64,000 nt of DNA from an uncultured Synergistales bacterium (GCA_905234075.1 CAJOGI010000002.1:205035-269034), one strand, 5' to 3'; positions 1 through 8,177 are shown, numbered from the stretch's first letter. Notes: generated from the sequence alone by a model not told the origin. Translations and numbers: made by a program.

Positions 1-411
1 AACGCTGCAAGATATGACGGACTGACATCACTCGCGGGAGCTGCACGAAAGAATAAACTTGATGTCTTGAAATTGCTCCTGTCAGCCGGAGCGAATCCCA
101 ACATAAGAGACAGCAACGGAATGACGGCTCTTTTACATGCGGCGCAGTTCGGTCTTCCCGAAGCCGTTGAGGCTTTAATTGAAGCAGGAGCTGACGATCT
201 TAGAAACAATGCCGGCGATAATGCTCTCATGCTTGCGGTGCGCTGGAACAGTCCCGAAATGGTAGAAACTTTATTAAAAGCCGGAGCCGATATAAACTTA
301 AAAAACAAAGACGGCAAAAATGTTTTAGACTATGCAAAAGAAAATGAAAAATTACAAGGCACTGACGCTTTGAAAAAATTAAGCGAAAAATTTTTGAATA
401 AGGAGGCGTGA
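1..411 (+). CDS. ankyrin-repeat protein, 3' part only
   Basis: The frame is open from the first base of the window, so this is the C-terminal part of a longer gene. The 136 visible codons hold about four ankyrin units, recognisable by recurring patterns such as G-TALLHAA, LLSAGANPN, LIEAGAD and LLKAGADINLKNKDGK. They are followed by a short charged helix ending in LNKEA. Ankyrin arrays are protein-protein interaction scaffolds; no catalytic part is visible. The Shine-Dalgarno of the next gene (aaggagg) overlaps the last codons, so the two genes are probably co-transcribed. The first in-frame TTG (67) is not a credible start because repeat sequence continues upstream of it. Confidence 0.9.
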   Translation, partial: NAARYDGLTSLAGAARKNKLDVLKLLLSAGANPNIRDSNGMTALLHAAQFGLPEAVEALIEAGADDLRNNAGDNALMLAVRWNSPEMVETLLKAGADINLKNKDGKNVLDYAKENEKLQGTDALKKLSEKFLNKEA

Positions 412-417
412 TTAATA

Positions 418-1734
418 ATGCGGCGCAAAGGAGGAATAGTTGCTTGGGTTTTATTTATGGTAGTCGTTACAATTTTTGCGTCAGGAGCGATAGCGGTCTA
501 TACGATTTTTTTGAAGCCCGAAAATAATTCTCAAGTTCCTCAGTTAGTCGGGAAATCTAAATCAGAAGCTGTCGCTGAAGCAGAAAGCGCGGGGCTTGTC
601 GTTCAGCTTGAGCCGGTTGCCTCGACAATGCCGGAGGGAAGAGTTTTAGCTCAGTCTCCGCAGGCCGGGACAGAATTAAGACAAGGCAGGGTCATCGTTT
701 TGCAGGTAAGCCAGAGCGGAGAACTTCACGCGATCCCGGACGTTACGGGCAAGACTTTGGCGAAGGCTCAGGAAGAAATTAAAGAGCAGGGATTTTCGCT
801 CGGCGACGTTATAAAAATCAGCGAACCTAACGCGAAGGCCGGGACAGTCATCGCTCAAAGCCCGGCAGCTCCTGCCAGCGTAAATTCAGGGCGTAAAATT
901 GATCTGCTCGTTCAGGCAGGGACTGCACAGCCGGAAAATATAACTATACCCGACGTGAACAGAATGACAGAGGACGAAGCAAGAAATATTCTTGAGACGG
1001 GCGGAGTAAAAGTTCAAGCTGTCGAGAGAGTCTACAGCCCGTTATTGCCTGAAGGACTTGCAATCGAGACAAAACCGGGCGCAGGGACTTCCGTTAGGCC
1101 GGGGCAGGGAGTTACTCTCAAACTTGCGACACAGCGAAGGCCGTCAGGTTTTTCAGATGCTGACAGCAAAACGACAACGGCTCAAAGAAACGGAACTATT
1201 ACAATTCCGCGAAACACGGCTTCAAAAAATACGGCGCAGGACGATAAAAATAAAACGACTGCAGGCACAACGCAGAATAATAACCGCGGTGTTACTGTAT
1301 CGGTCGGCGGCGAGGACGAAGTTTTTATCGGCGACGACTACGATTTGAACGAATTAACGAAAACGGCACAGAATAACTCAAAACCGGCGGCGGCCACACA
1401 GACTTCAGCACCGTCAAAAACTCCGGCACCGGCGCAAAATTCTACACCGGCTTCAACTCCTACAAACAATGCTCCGGCAAAACAAAGCACGCCAGCTTCA
1501 TCAGGGGGCAGCGGAGCAGGAAATAAGACAGCGCGTATTCGTTATCCCGTTCCGCCGTTGGCAAGGCCTATGGATTTAAGAATAGAAATCACGGATCCAA
1601 ACGGAAAACGCGAAGTTATGAGCCGTCAAGTTAAGGGCGGAGAAAATATCAACACCACCGCAAGCTATTTGCAGGAATGCGTTGTCAGCATTTATCTGGG
1701 CGGTGAATTTGTTTGGCAGGAAAGGCAAAGGTAG
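418..1734 (+). CDS. membrane-anchored PASTA-domain protein without kinase domain
   Basis: 438 aa. A short basic N-terminus (MRRKGG) and one membrane helix (about residues 8-32) are followed by three PASTA domains (about 37-100, 103-168 and 174-238; each starts with VPxLxGK or IPDV and contains the xxxSPxAGxxVxxG pattern). A low-complexity Ala/Pro/Thr/Asn linker (240-365) leads to a small beta-rich C-terminal domain (370-438). PASTA domains bind muropeptides or uncrosslinked peptidoglycan in Ser/Thr kinases and PBPs. Here neither a kinase nor a transpeptidase is attached. The topology puts the PASTA array outside the inner membrane. It starts 6 bp after the ankyrin gene and precedes rpe and a RodZ-like gene, which suggests a cell-wall sensing or scaffolding role (inference). 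Confidence 0.9.
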   Translation: MRRKGGIVAWVLFMVVVTIFASGAIAVYTIFLKPENNSQVPQLVGKSKSEAVAEAESAGLVVQLEPVASTMPEGRVLAQSPQAGTELRQGRVIVLQVSQSGELHAIPDVTGKTLAKAQEEIKEQGFSLGDVIKISEPNAKAGTVIAQSPAAPASVNSGRKIDLLVQAGTAQPENITIPDVNRMTEDEARNILETGGVKVQAVERVYSPLLPEGLAIETKPGAGTSVRPGQGVTLKLATQRRPSGFSDADSKTTTAQRNGTITIPRNTASKNTAQDDKNKTTAGTTQNNNRGVTVSVGGEDEVFIGDDYDLNELTKTAQNNSKPAAATQTSAPSKTPAPAQNSTPASTPTNNAPAKQSTPASSGGSGAGNKTARIRYPVPPLARPMDLRIEITDPNGKREVMSRQVKGGENINTTASYLQECVVSIYLGGEFVWQERQR

Positions 1735-1739
1735 CAACA

Positions 1740-1785
1740 GGTAGGAGTTAGGAGGTAGGAGGGAAAAAATCCCTAACCCCTAATT
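1740..1785. repeat. heptamer array (TTAGGAG family)
   Basis: Three to four head-to-tail TAGGAGT/TAGGAGG units directly after the PASTA-gene stop, followed by inverted partners (CCCTAACCCCTAATT). The array can fold into an imperfect hairpin followed by A-rich sequence. Confidence 0.75.
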
Positions 1786-1806
1786 AAAAAAAGAAAGGGA
1801 AAAATT

Positions 1807-2499
1807 ATGAGAAAAATATTTTTAGCACCATCGCTTTTTGGCGCGGACCCTCTGAACATTGCCGGAGCTGTTGACGCAATGAAAAATCAGTTCGACTGGC
1901 TTCACTTTGATATTATGGACGGGCATTTTGTAAAAAATTTATCGTTCGGCCCGCATTTTGTTGACGCTCTCAGAAAAAAATATCCTGATGCTTTTATTGA
2001 TACGCATTTAATGATTGACAGCCTTGATGTAATTCTGCCTCTGTTTATGAATAAAAATTCTTCATCGATCACGATACACGCCGAGACAGAAGGGCATCTG
2101 CTTCACGCATCATTGAATAAAATAAAAAGCGCGGGACTTAAAGCAGGAATTTCAATTTGTCCGCCGACAAAAATTTCAAGCATTGACGAGAGCGTTCTCG
2201 AAATTGCAGATTTAATTTTAATTATGTCTGTAACGCCGGGTTTCGGAGCGCAAAAATTTATTCCAAGTTCATTAAACAAAGTCCGCGAGCTTGTAAGCCT
2301 GCGCGAGGCAAAAAAATATCATTACCTTATTGAAATTGACGGCGGCATCAACGAAAATAATATAGCTGAAATAGCTCTTGCCGGCTGTGATGTCATTGTT
2401 GCAGGGAGTTCTCTGTTTAACAGCAATGACCCGGAGAAATGGCTCATTAACGCAAGAAAAAATATTGAGGAGGCTATGAGAAATTTTGACCGACCGTAA
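1807..2499 (+). CDS. rpe: ribulose-phosphate 3-epimerase
   Basis: 230 aa, the normal length for Rpe. This TIM-barrel enzyme interconverts D-ribulose 5-phosphate and D-xylulose 5-phosphate in the pentose phosphate pathway. Visible signatures are the N-terminal APSLFGAD (usually APSILSAD), the HFDIMDGHFVKNLSFGP metal/catalytic strand, DTHLMI, the VTPGFGAQKF loop, and EIDGGIN followed by AGSSLFN at the phosphate-binding end. The metal-binding His and Asp residues are all present. ATG is preceded by aaagaaaggg. It overlaps the RodZ-like gene by 14 bp, so translation is probably coupled. In this lineage a PASTA-rpe-RodZ order puts a carbon-metabolism gene in a cell-shape cluster. Confidence 0.95.
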   Translation: MRKIFLAPSLFGADPLNIAGAVDAMKNQFDWLHFDIMDGHFVKNLSFGPHFVDALRKKYPDAFIDTHLMIDSLDVILPLFMNKNSSSITIHAETEGHLLHASLNKIKSAGLKAGISICPPTKISSIDESVLEIADLILIMSVTPGFGAQKFIPSSLNKVRELVSLREAKKYHYLIEIDGGINENNIAEIALAGCDVIVAGSSLFNSNDPEKWLINARKNIEEAMRNFDRP

Positions 2500-3346
2500 T
2501 GAAGCACTCAAAGAGCTTGGGCGCATTGTAACAGAACGCCGCGAGAATGCCGGAATAACACTCGAAACAGTTTTCGACAGGACCAGAATAAGGCCGGAGT
2601 ATCTTCGCGGAATTGAAGAGGGCGACTATACAGACTTCCCGGAGCCTGTTTACGTCAAGGGCTTTATACGGACTTACTTAAAAGTTATAGGCGCGGAGGA
2701 TTTGCTTGACGATTTCAACGCTCTGATTGACCACACAGAACACAGCAAAACAAGCCACAGAAAAGAACATGCAGCTGGCAGTAATGTTTTAGGCAACGGC
2801 TCATCAATGCCTGAAGGCTTCAAGGCAGCTTCACATTTAGGCTTGTTTATTGTCCTGATTGCGGCGTTAATAGGAACAGGAATATATGTCTGGTACGCAT
2901 TAAACAGCGGCGGAATAGATCTCAAAAACTTAAAATTCTTCAGTTTTTCCGGTAACGGTGAAAATACGCCTGCGCAGGAAATTTTATCGAGCGACATTAA
3001 TGTAAATGAAGCTGTCTTTGAAAACGTAGAGCTTTCTGAAGATGTTTTAGTTTCAGAAGAACCGGAGCCGGAGCCGGAAATAACTCCTTCGCTTGAAATT
3101 CACGCGGTGAATGATGTTTGGCTTAGCGTATCATTCGGAGACTCCGCTCCCGTTTACCGCAGGACGTTGAAGCGCGGCGAGGTCATGCGTTGGGATTTGA
3201 AAGAGACTGCGCGTGTCGTATTCGGAAGGCCGACGGCGGCGCAGGTAATTCTCAACGGCGAGGACTTAGGGGTTGTGAACTCAAGAGCTAAAAAAGCTGA
3301 GACTTACACCTACAGCCCGGACGGAAATTACAAAAAGATAAAATAA
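2486..3346 (+). CDS. rodZ: RodZ-like cytoskeletal protein (HTH_25 / DUF4115)
   Basis: 286 aa. The N-terminal Xre-type helix-turn-helix (about 8-75; LKELGRIVTERRENAGITLE, then YLRGIEEGDYTDFPEPVYVKGFIRTYLK) is the RodZ hallmark that binds MreB in the cytoplasm. A single membrane helix follows (about 113-137), then an acidic Pro/Glu linker and a C-terminal DUF4115 beta domain (about 205-275) on the outer face. The start is TTG: it lies 11 bp after GAGGAGG, and no ATG fits. It overlaps the end of rpe. RodZ links MreB to the elongasome and maintains rod shape; no mreB is in the window. A terminator-like hairpin follows at 3352-3390. Confidence 0.88.
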   Translation: MTDRNEALKELGRIVTERRENAGITLETVFDRTRIRPEYLRGIEEGDYTDFPEPVYVKGFIRTYLKVIGAEDLLDDFNALIDHTEHSKTSHRKEHAAGSNVLGNGSSMPEGFKAASHLGLFIVLIAALIGTGIYVWYALNSGGIDLKNLKFFSFSGNGENTPAQEILSSDINVNEAVFENVELSEDVLVSEEPEPEPEITPSLEIHAVNDVWLSVSFGDSAPVYRRTLKRGEVMRWDLKETARVVFGRPTAAQVILNGEDLGVVNSRAKKAETYTYSPDGNYKKIK

Positions 3347-3351
3347 AAAAA

Positions 3352-3390
3352 TAAGAGGGAGGAGCAGAAAATTTTTGCCCCTCTCTTTTT
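3352..3390. terminator. bidirectional terminator between rodZ-like gene and nuclease
   Basis: An imperfect hairpin (gagggagg...cccctctc) flanked by an A-run on the left and a T-run on the right. It lies between two convergent genes and could stop transcription from both sides. Confidence 0.65.
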
Positions 3391-3969
3391 TCATTGCCAC
3401 ATTCCTAATTTTGATTTTTTTGCTTCGTTTTGAATTTCTTTGAAAATTTTTTCGTATTTATTATTAGGCTTTATTATCAAAACTTTTGCATAGCCTCCGG
3501 CTAATAATTTTGCATTGAACATTTCGCGCCGTATCGTTTCATCATTAATCGCCTTCGGTTTCGATAGCCATATATAAGCAAGATGCCTGTTATATCTGTC
3601 CTGCGGCGATTTATCATATTCAAGCCACACGGGCCGGCCGTTCAAATTTTCTTTTGTGAAGTTGCTTGCTTCTTTTCCGTAGGGCTGAACTCCTTTTGTA
3701 GGGTGAACAGTCTCTGGAGTGTCAACGCCTAAAAATCTTACGCGCCTGTCCTCGCCGTTTACTCTTATAACTGCCGTGTCCCCGTCAACAGCACGCACGA
3801 CAATGCCTTGAATTAAGCCGGAATTATCCTGCTCTGCGCCATTGTCATTAAATAAAGATAAATCTCCGCCGGCAAAATAAATTACAGCCGCCGCTATGAT
3901 TAATAAAATAATTTTTTTCGGGCCAAGTGCCGCGAGGTCTTCGAGCGTTATATTTTTTTTACGTGCCAT
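3391..3969 (-). CDS. membrane-anchored thermonuclease (SNase-like)
   Basis: 192 aa from the ATG at 3969, chosen because AAAGGAG sits 9 bp upstream. A longer frame to 4014 has no ribosome site. The N-terminus is basic (MARKKN), followed by a membrane helix (about 20-38) and an SNase OB-fold (about 57-190). Catalytic residues of staphylococcal nuclease are recognisable: the VDGDT calcium site, RFLGVDTPE (first Arg and Glu) and DRYNRHLAY (second Arg). The family cleaves DNA and RNA with calcium. The anchor suggests an extracytoplasmic nuclease for nucleic-acid scavenging or DNA processing (inference). It converges on the RodZ-like gene. Confidence 0.9.
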   Translation of the reverse strand: MARKKNITLEDLAALGPKKIILLIIAAAVIYFAGGDLSLFNDNGAEQDNSGLIQGIVVRAVDGDTAVIRVNGEDRRVRFLGVDTPETVHPTKGVQPYGKEASNFTKENLNGRPVWLEYDKSPQDRYNRHLAYIWLSKPKAINDETIRREMFNAKLLAGGYAKVLIIKPNNKYEKIFKEIQNEAKKSKLGMWQ

Positions 3970-4011
3970 AATAAAAACTCCTTTAATGATAGAATTAGCT
4001 ACTAGGAGAGG

Positions 4012-4079
4012 CATTCTGAATTTTTCAGAATGAGGCTCACACGGGGGACACCGCCTCCGTAGCCTGAAAAAATTTCAGG
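4012..4079 (+). ncRNA. cluster of strong hairpins ahead of a small ORF
   Basis: Three stems are visible. CATTCTGAA/TTCAGAATG is perfect with a 3-nt loop (4012-4032). AGGCT...AGCCT encloses ACGGGGG/CCTCCGT (4033-4065). CCTGAAA/TTTCAGG (4063-4079) competes with the base of the second stem. The density of perfect stems is unlike other intergenic DNA here. They stand immediately before a very strong Shine-Dalgarno, so a structured 5' leader is the likely reading. No known Rfam family was recognised. Confidence 0.5.
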
Positions 4080-4097
4080 ATCAAGGGAGGTGGTAAC

Positions 4098-4214
4098 GTG
4101 AAAGATATGGTCATGCTTTACTTAAAAATAAAGCTCGTAAAAGCCATCACTGACTTGACACGAGCACTAGCGGACTTGATCCGCACCATAAAGACACGTA
4201 ACTTCCAACCTTAG
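4098..4214 (+). CDS. possible 38-aa amphipathic peptide
   Basis: A GTG start lies 8 bp after GGGAGG, and 38 codons end in TAG. The peptide begins MKDMVMLYLKIKL and ends RTIKTRNFQP. It has no Cys, alternates Leu/Ile/Val/Ala with Lys/Arg/Asp, and would form an amphipathic helix. A perfect stem (GCGGA/TCCGC) lies inside the ORF. It is flanked by a hairpin-rich leader and a possible terminator, an arrangement resembling type I toxin or small regulatory peptide loci, but no family was recognised. It could also be chance coding in a structured RNA. Confidence 0.4.
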   Translation: MKDMVMLYLKIKLVKAITDLTRALADLIRTIKTRNFQP

Positions 4215-4227
4215 AATGTAAACTTAT

Positions 4228-4312
4228 CTGAGGTGGGGAGAGCAGCCCCTCTTCAGTGAGTTTTCATTTTATTTTTATTGTGAACGTCCGACCTCTCCCG
4301 GACGGCTTTATT
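4228..4312 (+). terminator. tandem hairpins closing the small-ORF element
   Basis: GAGGTGGGG/CCCCTCTTC (about 4230-4254) is followed by T-rich sequence. CGTCCG/CGGACG (4285-4304) is followed by GCTTTATTAT. Either may terminate plus-strand transcription. The second also lies just past the stop of the minus-strand pilB-like gene. Confidence 0.5.
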
Positions 4313-4317
4313 ATACA

Positions 4318-6006
4318 CTAAATTGTAGTCGTCAAAACTTCCTCAAGCGAAGTAACTCCGTGAAGAGCCGCGTTAATTCCTGCACGCCGTAAAGTTTTCA
4401 TTCCGTGCTTTATAGCCGCTTCTCTTAATTCAATATTATCCGCGCCTTTCAAAATCATTTCCCGCAGGTCGTCATCTACAAACATAATTTCATATATTCC
4501 GCGCCTGCCCCTGTAACCGTTGCGGCAATGCTGACAGCCTACGGGCCTGAAAGCGTGTGAGCCGGTCGGAACTTCGATTTTTTCACAAGTCTTTTCGTCA
4601 AGTTCATATTCTTCTTTGCAATGAGGACATAAACATCTCACGAGCCTTTGTGCAATTACTCCCGAAAGCGAAGCGGAAAGCAAAAACGGCTGTATCCCCA
4701 TGTCAATAATTCTTGTTGCCGCGCTTGGTGCGTCGTTCGTGTGAAGCGTCGATAAAACAAAATGCCCCGTCAGTGCCGAGCGTATTGCTATTTGCGCCGT
4801 GTCGCTGTCTCTGATCTCTCCTATCATGATTTTATCCGGGTCCTGACGCAAAATTGAACGCAGTGCCGAGTCAAAAGTCAGTCCGGCTTTTTCGTTGACG
4901 TTTACCTGATTTATTCCGGGAATATAAAATTCTACCGGGTCTTCGACTGTGATTATGTTAATGTCCGGGTGGCTTATTCTCTTCAGCATTGAGTAAAGCG
5001 TCGTAGATTTTCCTGAACCCGTCGGGCCTGTAGCGAGCAAAATTCCCCATGGCATCTCGCAGAATTTATTTATATATTCCATGTCGTCTTCATCAAAGCC
5101 AAGCTGTTCGAGTTCAACGGCGGCGTGGTCCCTGTCTAAAATTCTCATGACGATTTTTTCTCCGCTCATCGTGGGCAGCGAAGAGACGCGCAAGTCTATA
5201 TGTTTTCCATCAACGACGGTTAATATACGTCCGTCCTGCGGCTTTCTTTTTTCTGAAATATCCATGCCTGACATAATTTTTACACGCGATATTACGGACG
5301 GGTGAAGGCTCGAAGGATATTCAAAATGGACGTATAAATTTCCGTCAACGCGAAATCTGAAGCGGCTCATCTGCTCGTAGGCTTCTATGTGAATGTCGGA
5401 GGCTTCTTCTTTCACTGCCTGCTGTATCATATCGTTGACAAGTTCGATTAAAGGCGCGTCATCGGGCCCGGCAACAACAGTCGTAGCTGAAAGAGTCGTA
5501 TATGCTTCCGTGCCGTCTGTCATATCGCTGGCGGCTAAAATACCCTCCATGTTCGCAGTGAAATCATAAATTCTCTGCAAATTTCTCGATATGTCGTCGC
5601 TCCCGGACACTGCTGCCCTCAAATTATGCCCCGTTAATAATTTTATTTCGTCCTGCGCCGGCAGGTCTAACGGGTCGGCCATAGTTATTAATAAAGTATC
5701 GTCATCGTCAAGCTGAAGAGGAATTAAATTTAATCTCTCGGCGATATTTCGGGGAACTAATTTTATAGCGTCGGGTTTCGCTTGATAGCGGTCAAGCTGT
5801 ATAAACTGAAGCTCAAGCTGTACGGCTAAAGTCTCCGCAACTTGAGTGCGTGTCATGGCGTTTATTGATACAAGAATTTCACCGATCCTCTTATCTGAAG
5901 TTTTTTGAATCTTCAAAGCGTTATCAAGCTGGTCTTGAGTAACTAAATCATATTCGCGCAAAATCTCCCCGAATCTTTTACGCGACTTTAGAAAAAAATC
6001 CTGCAA
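4318..6006 (-). CDS. pilB: GspE/PilB-type secretion or pilus assembly ATPase
   Basis: 562 aa, typical of PilB/GspE. Domains are an N-terminal MshEN/T2SSE_N region (about 5-155), the N2 domain, and the ATPase with Walker A GPTGSGKST (about 325-333), an Asp box, Walker B/His region (GEIRDSDTAQIA, about 394) and ALTGHFVLSTLHTNDA. A C-terminal tetracysteine zinc motif follows (CLCPHC about 458; CQHC about 488). The family powers type IV pilus or type II secretion pseudopilus extension at the inner membrane. No pilC, pilT, pilin or gsp genes are in the window, so its partners lie elsewhere. It diverges from hisS across 82 AT-rich bp. Confidence 0.93.
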   Translation of the reverse strand: MQDFFLKSRKRFGEILREYDLVTQDQLDNALKIQKTSDKRIGEILVSINAMTRTQVAETLAVQLELQFIQLDRYQAKPDAIKLVPRNIAERLNLIPLQLDDDDTLLITMADPLDLPAQDEIKLLTGHNLRAAVSGSDDISRNLQRIYDFTANMEGILAASDMTDGTEAYTTLSATTVVAGPDDAPLIELVNDMIQQAVKEEASDIHIEAYEQMSRFRFRVDGNLYVHFEYPSSLHPSVISRVKIMSGMDISEKRKPQDGRILTVVDGKHIDLRVSSLPTMSGEKIVMRILDRDHAAVELEQLGFDEDDMEYINKFCEMPWGILLATGPTGSGKSTTLYSMLKRISHPDINIITVEDPVEFYIPGINQVNVNEKAGLTFDSALRSILRQDPDKIMIGEIRDSDTAQIAIRSALTGHFVLSTLHTNDAPSAATRIIDMGIQPFLLSASLSGVIAQRLVRCLCPHCKEEYELDEKTCEKIEVPTGSHAFRPVGCQHCRNGYRGRRGIYEIMFVDDDLREMILKGADNIELREAAIKHGMKTLRRAGINAALHGVTSLEEVLTTTI

Positions 6007-6088
6007 AATAAAATCACCTTGTCAAAAAATTTTCTTAACATGAATTATAATATTTTTTTATTTATTTTTTTATGGAGATGATTTATAA

Positions 6089-7345
6089 ATGGCAGCGATA
6101 AGCGCACCGAGAGGGACTCGCGATATTTTACCCGCCGAGTCTTGGAAATGGTCATATATTATTAATACAGCCTCGCAAACTATGAGAGACTTCGGCTTCA
6201 GCGAAATTCACCTGCCTATTTTTGAACACACTGAATTATTTTCGCGCGGCGTGGGAGAAACTACGGACATAGTAGAAAAAGAAATGTATACGTTTGAGGA
6301 CAGAGGAGGCCGGAGCATAACTCTTAGACCGGAAGCTACAGCCGGAGTTATGAGGGCGGCAATAGAAAATAATTTATGCGTTCAAGGCGCAAGCGCAAAG
6401 CTCTGGAACTGGGGGCCTATGTTCAGACACGAGAGACCGCAGAAAGGACGCTACCGTCAGTTTTACCAGATTGACGCGGAGTGCTTGGGAATTGCCGGCG
6501 CAGGAGCGGACGTTGAAATTATTTCGCTCTCGATAGAAATTTTCAGGAGGCTCGGCCTAAAAAATCTGGAGGTCGTCATAAATTCCGTAGGCTGTGAAAA
6601 ATGCCGCCCCGTCTACCGTCAAAAATTAATTGAATATTTCGATAGCCATAAAGATGAATTATGCGAAACTTGCCTGACGCGGCTCGAAAGAAATCCTTTA
6701 AGAATTTTAGACTGCAAAAATCCATCATGCGGACGTGTTGCGGACGGTGCGCCGGACATTTACGACTCACTCTGCGATGAATGTAAAGAACATTTTTCAG
6801 AAGTCAGAGCAGGGCTTGAGCGTTTAGGCTTCACCTACACGCTTAATAAAAGGCTCGTGCGCGGACTTGATTATTACACAAAGACGGCATATGAAATTTT
6901 ATCGGGTGCTTTGGGAGCTCAGAACGCTGTGGCAGGCGGAGGGCGTTACGATAATTTATCAAGCGCGGTGGGCGGTGCAAAAATTCCAGGAGTGGGATTT
7001 GCCTGCGGTCTTGACAGAGTTATGTTAGTAATGGAAGAGCAGGGCTGTGATTTTGGAGAAATGCCGAAAACTGACGTCTATGTTGCCGCGCTTGACGATG
7101 ACGCGAGAGGAGCGGCGCAGATTCTTACATATGAACTCAGAAAAAATAAAATTGCTTCGGCCTGCGACACAGCCGGAAAAAGTTTCAAGGCCCAGATGAA
7201 AATTGCGGGAGCTTGTAAATTTGCGTGCATAATCGGAGCTGACGAGATTGCAAATAACACGGTCTCAATAAAAGACATGCGCGACGGCTCGCAGGTTAAT
7301 ATTTCCATGAGCGACGCTGTTGAATATATTTTAGGGCGCGATTAA
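6089..7345 (+). CDS. hisS: histidine--tRNA ligase
   Basis: 418 aa, normal length for bacterial HisRS. Class II motifs are visible: the N-terminal PRGTRDILP, LRPEATAGVMRA, motif 2 around FRHERPQKGRYRQF (about 111-124), the HisA signature LVRGLDYYTKTAYEI, and motif 3 GGGRYDNL followed by GVGFACGLDR. The C-terminal part (about 325-418) is the anticodon-binding domain. A tetracysteine-like insertion (CEKC, CETC, CKNPSCG, CDEC; about 170-235) is seen in many bacterial HisRS proteins. ATG follows tatggagatg. Its end abuts the convergent nikR with a 3-bp gap and no separate terminator. Confidence 0.97.
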   Translation: MAAISAPRGTRDILPAESWKWSYIINTASQTMRDFGFSEIHLPIFEHTELFSRGVGETTDIVEKEMYTFEDRGGRSITLRPEATAGVMRAAIENNLCVQGASAKLWNWGPMFRHERPQKGRYRQFYQIDAECLGIAGAGADVEIISLSIEIFRRLGLKNLEVVINSVGCEKCRPVYRQKLIEYFDSHKDELCETCLTRLERNPLRILDCKNPSCGRVADGAPDIYDSLCDECKEHFSEVRAGLERLGFTYTLNKRLVRGLDYYTKTAYEILSGALGAQNAVAGGGRYDNLSSAVGGAKIPGVGFACGLDRVMLVMEEQGCDFGEMPKTDVYVAALDDDARGAAQILTYELRKNKIASACDTAGKSFKAQMKIAGACKFACIIGADEIANNTVSIKDMRDGSQVNISMSDAVEYILGRD

Positions 7346-7348
7346 TTT

Positions 7349-7774
7349 CTAAATCTCCGCCGAAACATTTACATTAACGCTCTTAACTCCTCGAATATTT
7401 TTTAGGGCTTCAATGAATTTTTTAATTTCATCGGAGAGCCCTTTTGTTATTACGCACTCAAGGCAGGTCGTGTGATTAATATGGACGTGTGTCGAACAGA
7501 TTATTATGTCGCCGCAGTTATGTTGAGCTGCCGTAATTTTTCCTGTAAGTTCCGGGAGATGGTGATCGTAAGTTATCGTTATGGTCGCAAAAATTTCACG
7601 GTTGCCAAGTTTCCACCGTTCACGCGAAATATATTCGCGCATTAAATTTCTAACGGCTTCGGAGCGGTTGTCCCGGCTGTCTAAATAATAACTGCTCTCA
7701 AATTCAGCGAGCAGATTTTCCGGAACTGTTATGCTAAATCTCACGAGCCTTCCCGTGTCATTCGTCGTCTGCAT
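7349..7774 (-). CDS. nikR: NikR-type nickel-responsive regulator
   Basis: 141 aa. An N-terminal ribbon-helix-helix DNA-binding domain (about 8-50; RFSITVPENLL, RSEAVRNLMREY) is followed by an ACT-like metal-binding domain. The four square-planar nickel ligands are in register: His85, His96, His98 and Cys104 match the spacing (11, 2, 6) of E. coli NikR His76, His87, His89 and Cys95. NikR normally represses nickel uptake or urease/hydrogenase genes. None is nearby, so targets are elsewhere or the adjacent membrane protein is one. It overlaps the upstream two-TM gene by 17 bp, suggesting translational coupling; its own ribosome site is weak. Confidence 0.92.
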   Translation of the reverse strand: MQTTNDTGRLVRFSITVPENLLAEFESSYYLDSRDNRSEAVRNLMREYISRERWKLGNREIFATITITYDHHLPELTGKITAAQHNCGDIIICSTHVHINHTTCLECVITKGLSDEIKKFIEALKNIRGVKSVNVNVSAEI

Positions 7775-8177
7775 TTATTTTTCTGCGTGTTCTTTTTGTT
7801 TTTTCGGCCTGTGCCGTCTCACCTGCAACAACTTCAACGTCAATAAACTCCGGTGCGCTTTTCTCCGGCATTTCTTTATGAGTCAAGTGCGCGTAAAAAT
7901 ATTTTCCGCCTGCTCCAAACAATGCCGTTAATAATATCCAGCCTATGAAAGTAAATAAATACGAAGGGAGAACGAACAGAACAAAATACATTATGCTTAA
8001 AATAAATCCTGCGAAACAAAAGAACATCGGAGCAAACACCAAGACTAAAATCCCCTTGTCTTTTATGTCAGCTTCTCTCCAGATATTCAAAAAATAATCA
8101 AAGCCCCCAAGATACAAAGACGGCTTAATAAATTTCATGATATAGTCGCGGATTTTGCTAAAATTGAATGAAAACAA
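7758..8177 (-). CDS. two-TM membrane protein of unknown function
   Basis: 139 aa from a TTG start, chosen because AAGGTG lies 7 bp upstream; the ATG at 8138 has no ribosome site. Two long hydrophobic segments (about 42-68 and 71-95, FAPMFFCFAGFILSIMYFVLF and the following stretch) are followed by a basic and acidic cytoplasmic tail ending in KRTRRKINADDE. No family was recognised. It overlaps nikR (17 bp) and lies downstream of tRNA-Pro on the same strand. It could be a helper of metal transport because of the NikR linkage, but nothing in the sequence shows metal ligands. Confidence 0.7.
   Translation of the reverse strand: MFSFNFSKIRDYIMKFIKPSLYLGGFDYFLNIWREADIKDKGILVLVFAPMFFCFAGFILSIMYFVLFVLPSYLFTFIGWILLTALFGAGGKYFYAHLTHKEMPEKSAPEFIDVEVVAGETAQAEKTKRTRRKINADDE

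Noticed and set aside
67-411. Complete ankyrin gene starting at TTG 67
   Set aside because: Coding repeat sequence continues upstream to base 1, so the gene enters from outside the window.
4012-4312. 4.5S/SRP RNA, tmRNA or another known structured RNA
   Set aside because: None of the conserved loops (for example GGAA tetraloop with flanking SRP motif, tag-peptide resume codon) were found.
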